Positions 61,228-64,000 of a stretch of 64,000 bases of DNA are shown piece after piece. Position 1 is the stretch's first letter, and the number at the start of each line of letters is the position of its first letter. The notes beneath the pieces were generated by a model. That model was not told the DNA's origin and did not search any database. It was given only the letters and a program-made list of their open reading frames with translations. Origin of the DNA: Amphibalanus amphitrite (lineage: Eukaryota; Arthropoda; Thecostraca; Balanomorpha; Balanidae); the NCBI RefSeq assembly GCF_019059575.1, contig NW_024881976.1:394001-458000 (forward strand). Reading direction: 5' to 3'. A program made the position numbers and the translations under genes.

Positions 61228-62406
61228 TATATGTTACGGGCCAAGTGCGAAGGCTAGTCCGTTTGCGAACGGACTAGTCCATTCGCGAATGGACTAGGCC
61301 GTTTGCGAATGGCGGTCCGTTTGCAAACGGACTAGTCCGTTTGCGAATGGCCGGCCATTCGCGAATGGCCTAGGCAGTTTGCGAACGGACGGGTTTGTGG
61401 CGTTGCACTTAGCTGCCGGAAGCATGGATCCTCGGATTGGGGTACGATTCCGAATGAATGGGGGACCGCCGCGCTGGTCGATGCAGGGGCGTCGCCGACG
61501 GGGGGGGGTCGGAGGGGTCCGGACCCCCCCCCCCACACACACACACATTCTTGAAAATATGCCGGTCCGACGCCCCCCTCCCCCCCCACACACACACACT
61601 TTTGGCCACGAAAATCGATCAAGAATAAAATGAAATATTTTAAAAACGATTTTGGTGCATTCTCAAAATAAAATTGTCTAAATCTGAGGAGTTTTCAGTA
61701 TTTAGTGGGGATTACTTTGACTGACCGTCCGACCAGATCCCCTAGTCGAAAATCCGTGGCGACGCCACTGCGGCTATATGTTTAGTTTGTTCTCCGGAGC
61801 AGATCTGCGAGCTGGCGCAACTCTGGGTTAAGGTCTCCACACACCTGGTCCATTCGGGATGCGACTTTCCGCTGAACCCTGCACAACGCGGAAATTATAG
61901 CAACGTGTTGCCGCTGGCCAGGCTTCGGCCACCGATCTGGATCTGGGGAGGTCAAATATCCCCGTGACCTTCGAACAGCGGAGAGTCGCGTGGTGTGCGG
62001 AGACCATTAGTACCGTGCTCCGGGCTCCCCGCTGATGACCCGACCTGACCTTGGTCGAGTTTGTGGCGCTCGATTCATTCTGCTCTGGTGTGGTGTACCG
62101 GGACGGTGCGGCTTGTGTGTGGTGAGTGCGGTGCGGTGAGTGTTCGAAAAACTGTTCACACGGGACTTTGCATATGCCAAGTTGACTTGCCAAGTTGACG
62201 TCACTTTGCTGGATATTTCGCACTTGGCCTGACTTCGCACTTGGACTGGGAGCATAAACGCCCGTCCATTCGCAAACGGCCTAGGCCAACTGCAATAACG
62301 CACATGGACTAGTCCATTCGCAAACGGCCTAGTCCAAGTGCGTTATCGCACTTGGACTAGGCCATTCGCGAATGGACTAGCCTTCGCACTTGGCCCGCAA
62401 CATATA
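61228..62406. mobile_element. Palindrome-array element with complete TIRs
   Basis: TATATGTTACGGGCCAAGTG at the left and its near-exact complement at the right (one change), continuing CGAAGGCTAGTCC. Next come packed palindromes: GTCCGTTTGCGAACGGAC, CCATTCGCGAATGG, GTCCGTTTGCAAACGGAC at 61258-61390 and related ones at 62260-62390. The interior has a G-run/C-run repeat with CACACACA (61500-61610). No transposase. The end matches those at 20053 and 22273. Confidence 0.75.
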
Positions 62407-63338
62407 GATAAAAATTAATCATGCGAATATATTACTTCGACATTTATCTATAAGCACACAACATACCTTTTGTATCAAATCACTGTAACATATTTAATTA
62501 TTTTTCCCCTCAGAAGGTCACAGTAACGGGGTAGCGCTGCCATGGGCGCTGCCCCTTGAACCTACCCTTCAAAAGCAGTTAATTTTGCATATGTTGATAG
62601 TGGTTGGGAAAAAAGTTTGTGTTTATTTATTTGAATTAAAATAAAGTTACCGAATTTCAACAGTTTTAATTAAAGTATGTCGTCTTTGGCTTAAAAATAC
62701 ACGCAATGTTGGGGACGTCGATTGACCTTGTCATTCCCATTAAATCGACGTCGGTACAAAACTGAAAAGTGCACGATGATTTCACATTTTTTCCAGCCAA
62801 GAAAAATTCAGCGTCTACCTTGGAGTTTTCTTCATTGAATTTCATAACAGGAAGCTATGGAAATTAATTTTCCTAGCTGTTTTCCATCTCTTTGTTTAGA
62901 CGTCTGTTTTTTACGTCACTCCTCTTGCTCGATATAATATCCCTCTTATGACGTCAATATTTAGTGATAGCCGCTGGCTCTTGGGCTGATTTTTGTAAGC
63001 ATATTTGTCACTGACTGTTGTGTACGATCATGGACAAGAACTAAACATCTTCAAAGTGTTGTTTTGGTGTTTGTGATGAATGATTGAAATTTGTATTGTA
63101 CTAGGGGTAAACTGGCATTACTTTGTGTCTATATATGATCCTTTGGGCTTTGAGGTGCCTTGAGGTGCTATTAGTCAAAATTGCTAGTGAAAATCGCTAA
63201 TTTTAAGAGATTTAAGGGATCTTCAGTGGCTGAGGCTCCGCACCGATATCGACGTCCTTATGAAATACTGACGTCCTTGCGGCTTCAATCACACTCTCCG
63301 AAAAATCAATTTCAGGACACTGCACTTAGGCGACTTAG
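62407..63338. other. No gene recognised
   Basis: AT-rich; no ORF or repeat of note. Confidence 0.35.
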
Positions 63339-63840
63339 GCCGGAATGATTTCTTGAGGACCTCGGTCCTCAAGAATGTTGTAGTATGTTGTAGTAATCTT
63401 GCCTCGGTCGTTGTTTGATTTTCCACCCTCGGCCTTCGGCCTCGGGCGGAATATCAACAACGACCTCTGTCCTCAAGAAATCATTTACCGGCCCCGTGTG
63501 GTATTTTATCTATATTACTGTATGCCTGGCCTATTCAAATACATTAGCCAGAGGGGTGTGGTAATAACTGGTGTAAGCAAATTGACCACGGTCAAAAATG
63601 CATTACCAGAATGCACTTAAGCGAACATTTTGGGATGGTCTCGTTCCTAAGTCGGCTAAGAGCTTCGGTCCAGAAAATAAATTTATCGTTGGCATACAGT
63701 AAAATACATACCAAACTCGGCCGGTGATAAATTTTCAAGACCTCAGTCCTTACTGATTTTTGAACTCGGCCTTCGGCCTCGTTCAAAAATCCAGTAAGGA
63801 CCTCGGTCTTGAAAATTTATTTACACCGGCCTCGTTCAGT
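63339..63840. repeat. Foldback of short CTCGGCCTTCGGCCTCG palindromes
   Basis: GAGGACCTCGGTCCTC at 63354, CTCGGCCTTCGGCCTCG at 63427 and again at 63765, the latter inside a longer hairpin (63732-63820). 63461-63530 and 63680-63740 are inverted copies. Confidence 0.7.
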
Positions 63841-64000
63841 ATTATATATTACTATTTGAGGAGGGTGCGTCTGTCCGTTACCGAGGTCCCGACTTGGTGG
63901 TGCTTTGCGTGGACTACAGGCCAGACCGTTGCACCTAGCCCGGTGAAATTTGCACAACTTATAGATCAAGGATGCGCGACGTGCCTTTGGGGGGTCTCAG
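63841..64000. other. Window end, no gene recognised
   Basis: Too short to interpret; CCGAGGTCCCGAC echoes the preceding repeats. Confidence 0.3.

Overview
The window looks like animal (metazoan) nuclear DNA, most likely arthropod and possibly crustacean. Host genes appear only as small exons separated by very long introns. Everything else is eukaryotic mobile DNA: a BEL/Pao LTR retrotransposon, a CR1/L2-type LINE, a mariner element, hAT-like and TTAA-flanked non-autonomous DNA elements, foldbacks, tRNA-derived SINE-like modules, minisatellites and a satellite array. I cannot name the species.

Host genes. Two minus-strand exons of a LanC-like protein (closest in remembered motifs to LANCL3) lie at 17049-17165 and 4295-4545. 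Donor and acceptor phases match across a 12.5-kb intron, and the second exon holds the C terminus and stop. Its upstream exons were not found. A possible plus-strand last exon of an unrecognised gene (3826-3903, AATAAA at 3962) would converge on it.

Layout. 2-2950: 3' part of a BEL/Pao element (pol from the YMDD box to its end, then a candidate 3' LTR). 5051-6790: hAT-like element filled with a minisatellite. 6791-8817: 2-kb foldback. 9697-11064: element with long terminal inverted repeats (TIRs). 12025-14233: two abutting TTAA elements. 17452-19832: foldback element interrupted by a second palindromic element. 20053-24718: array of a 20-bp palindrome, a 3-kb hAT-like composite, and a 596-bp near-perfect palindrome centred on the same 20-mer. 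24969-27968: two more TTAA elements. 28786-32055: tandem duplication and a ~440-bp satellite. 32089-33157: TIR element. 36686-37967: 1,282-bp mariner. 38141-39170: degraded LINE RNase H. 39742-45007: nearly complete CR1/L2-type element on the minus strand. 46390-47730: minisatellites. 48840-50790: relics of the TTAA family. 51514-52514: fifth TTAA element. 54345-62406: four more TIR elements. 63339-63840: short palindromes.

Most striking signals. (1) Five TTAA-flanked elements share one end architecture (CCC-starting TIR, G/C-run hairpin, duplicated TIR motif at the right end only), yet each has its own hairpin sequence. (2) Elements starting near-identically with TATATGTTAC(A/G)GGC carry arrays of 18-20-bp palindromes, some with compensated changes in both arms. 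(3) The CR1/L2-type element encodes a 2A-like GDVELNPGP motif, a PHD-like finger and an SGNH esterase in ORF1, and has a T TTT TTA slippery heptamer directly before the ORF1 stop, with ORF2 in the -1 frame. (4) Nested insertions can be dated against each other, one with an internal paralogous empty site. Many of these repeats are dense in AGGTCA/TGACCT, the nuclear-receptor half-site.
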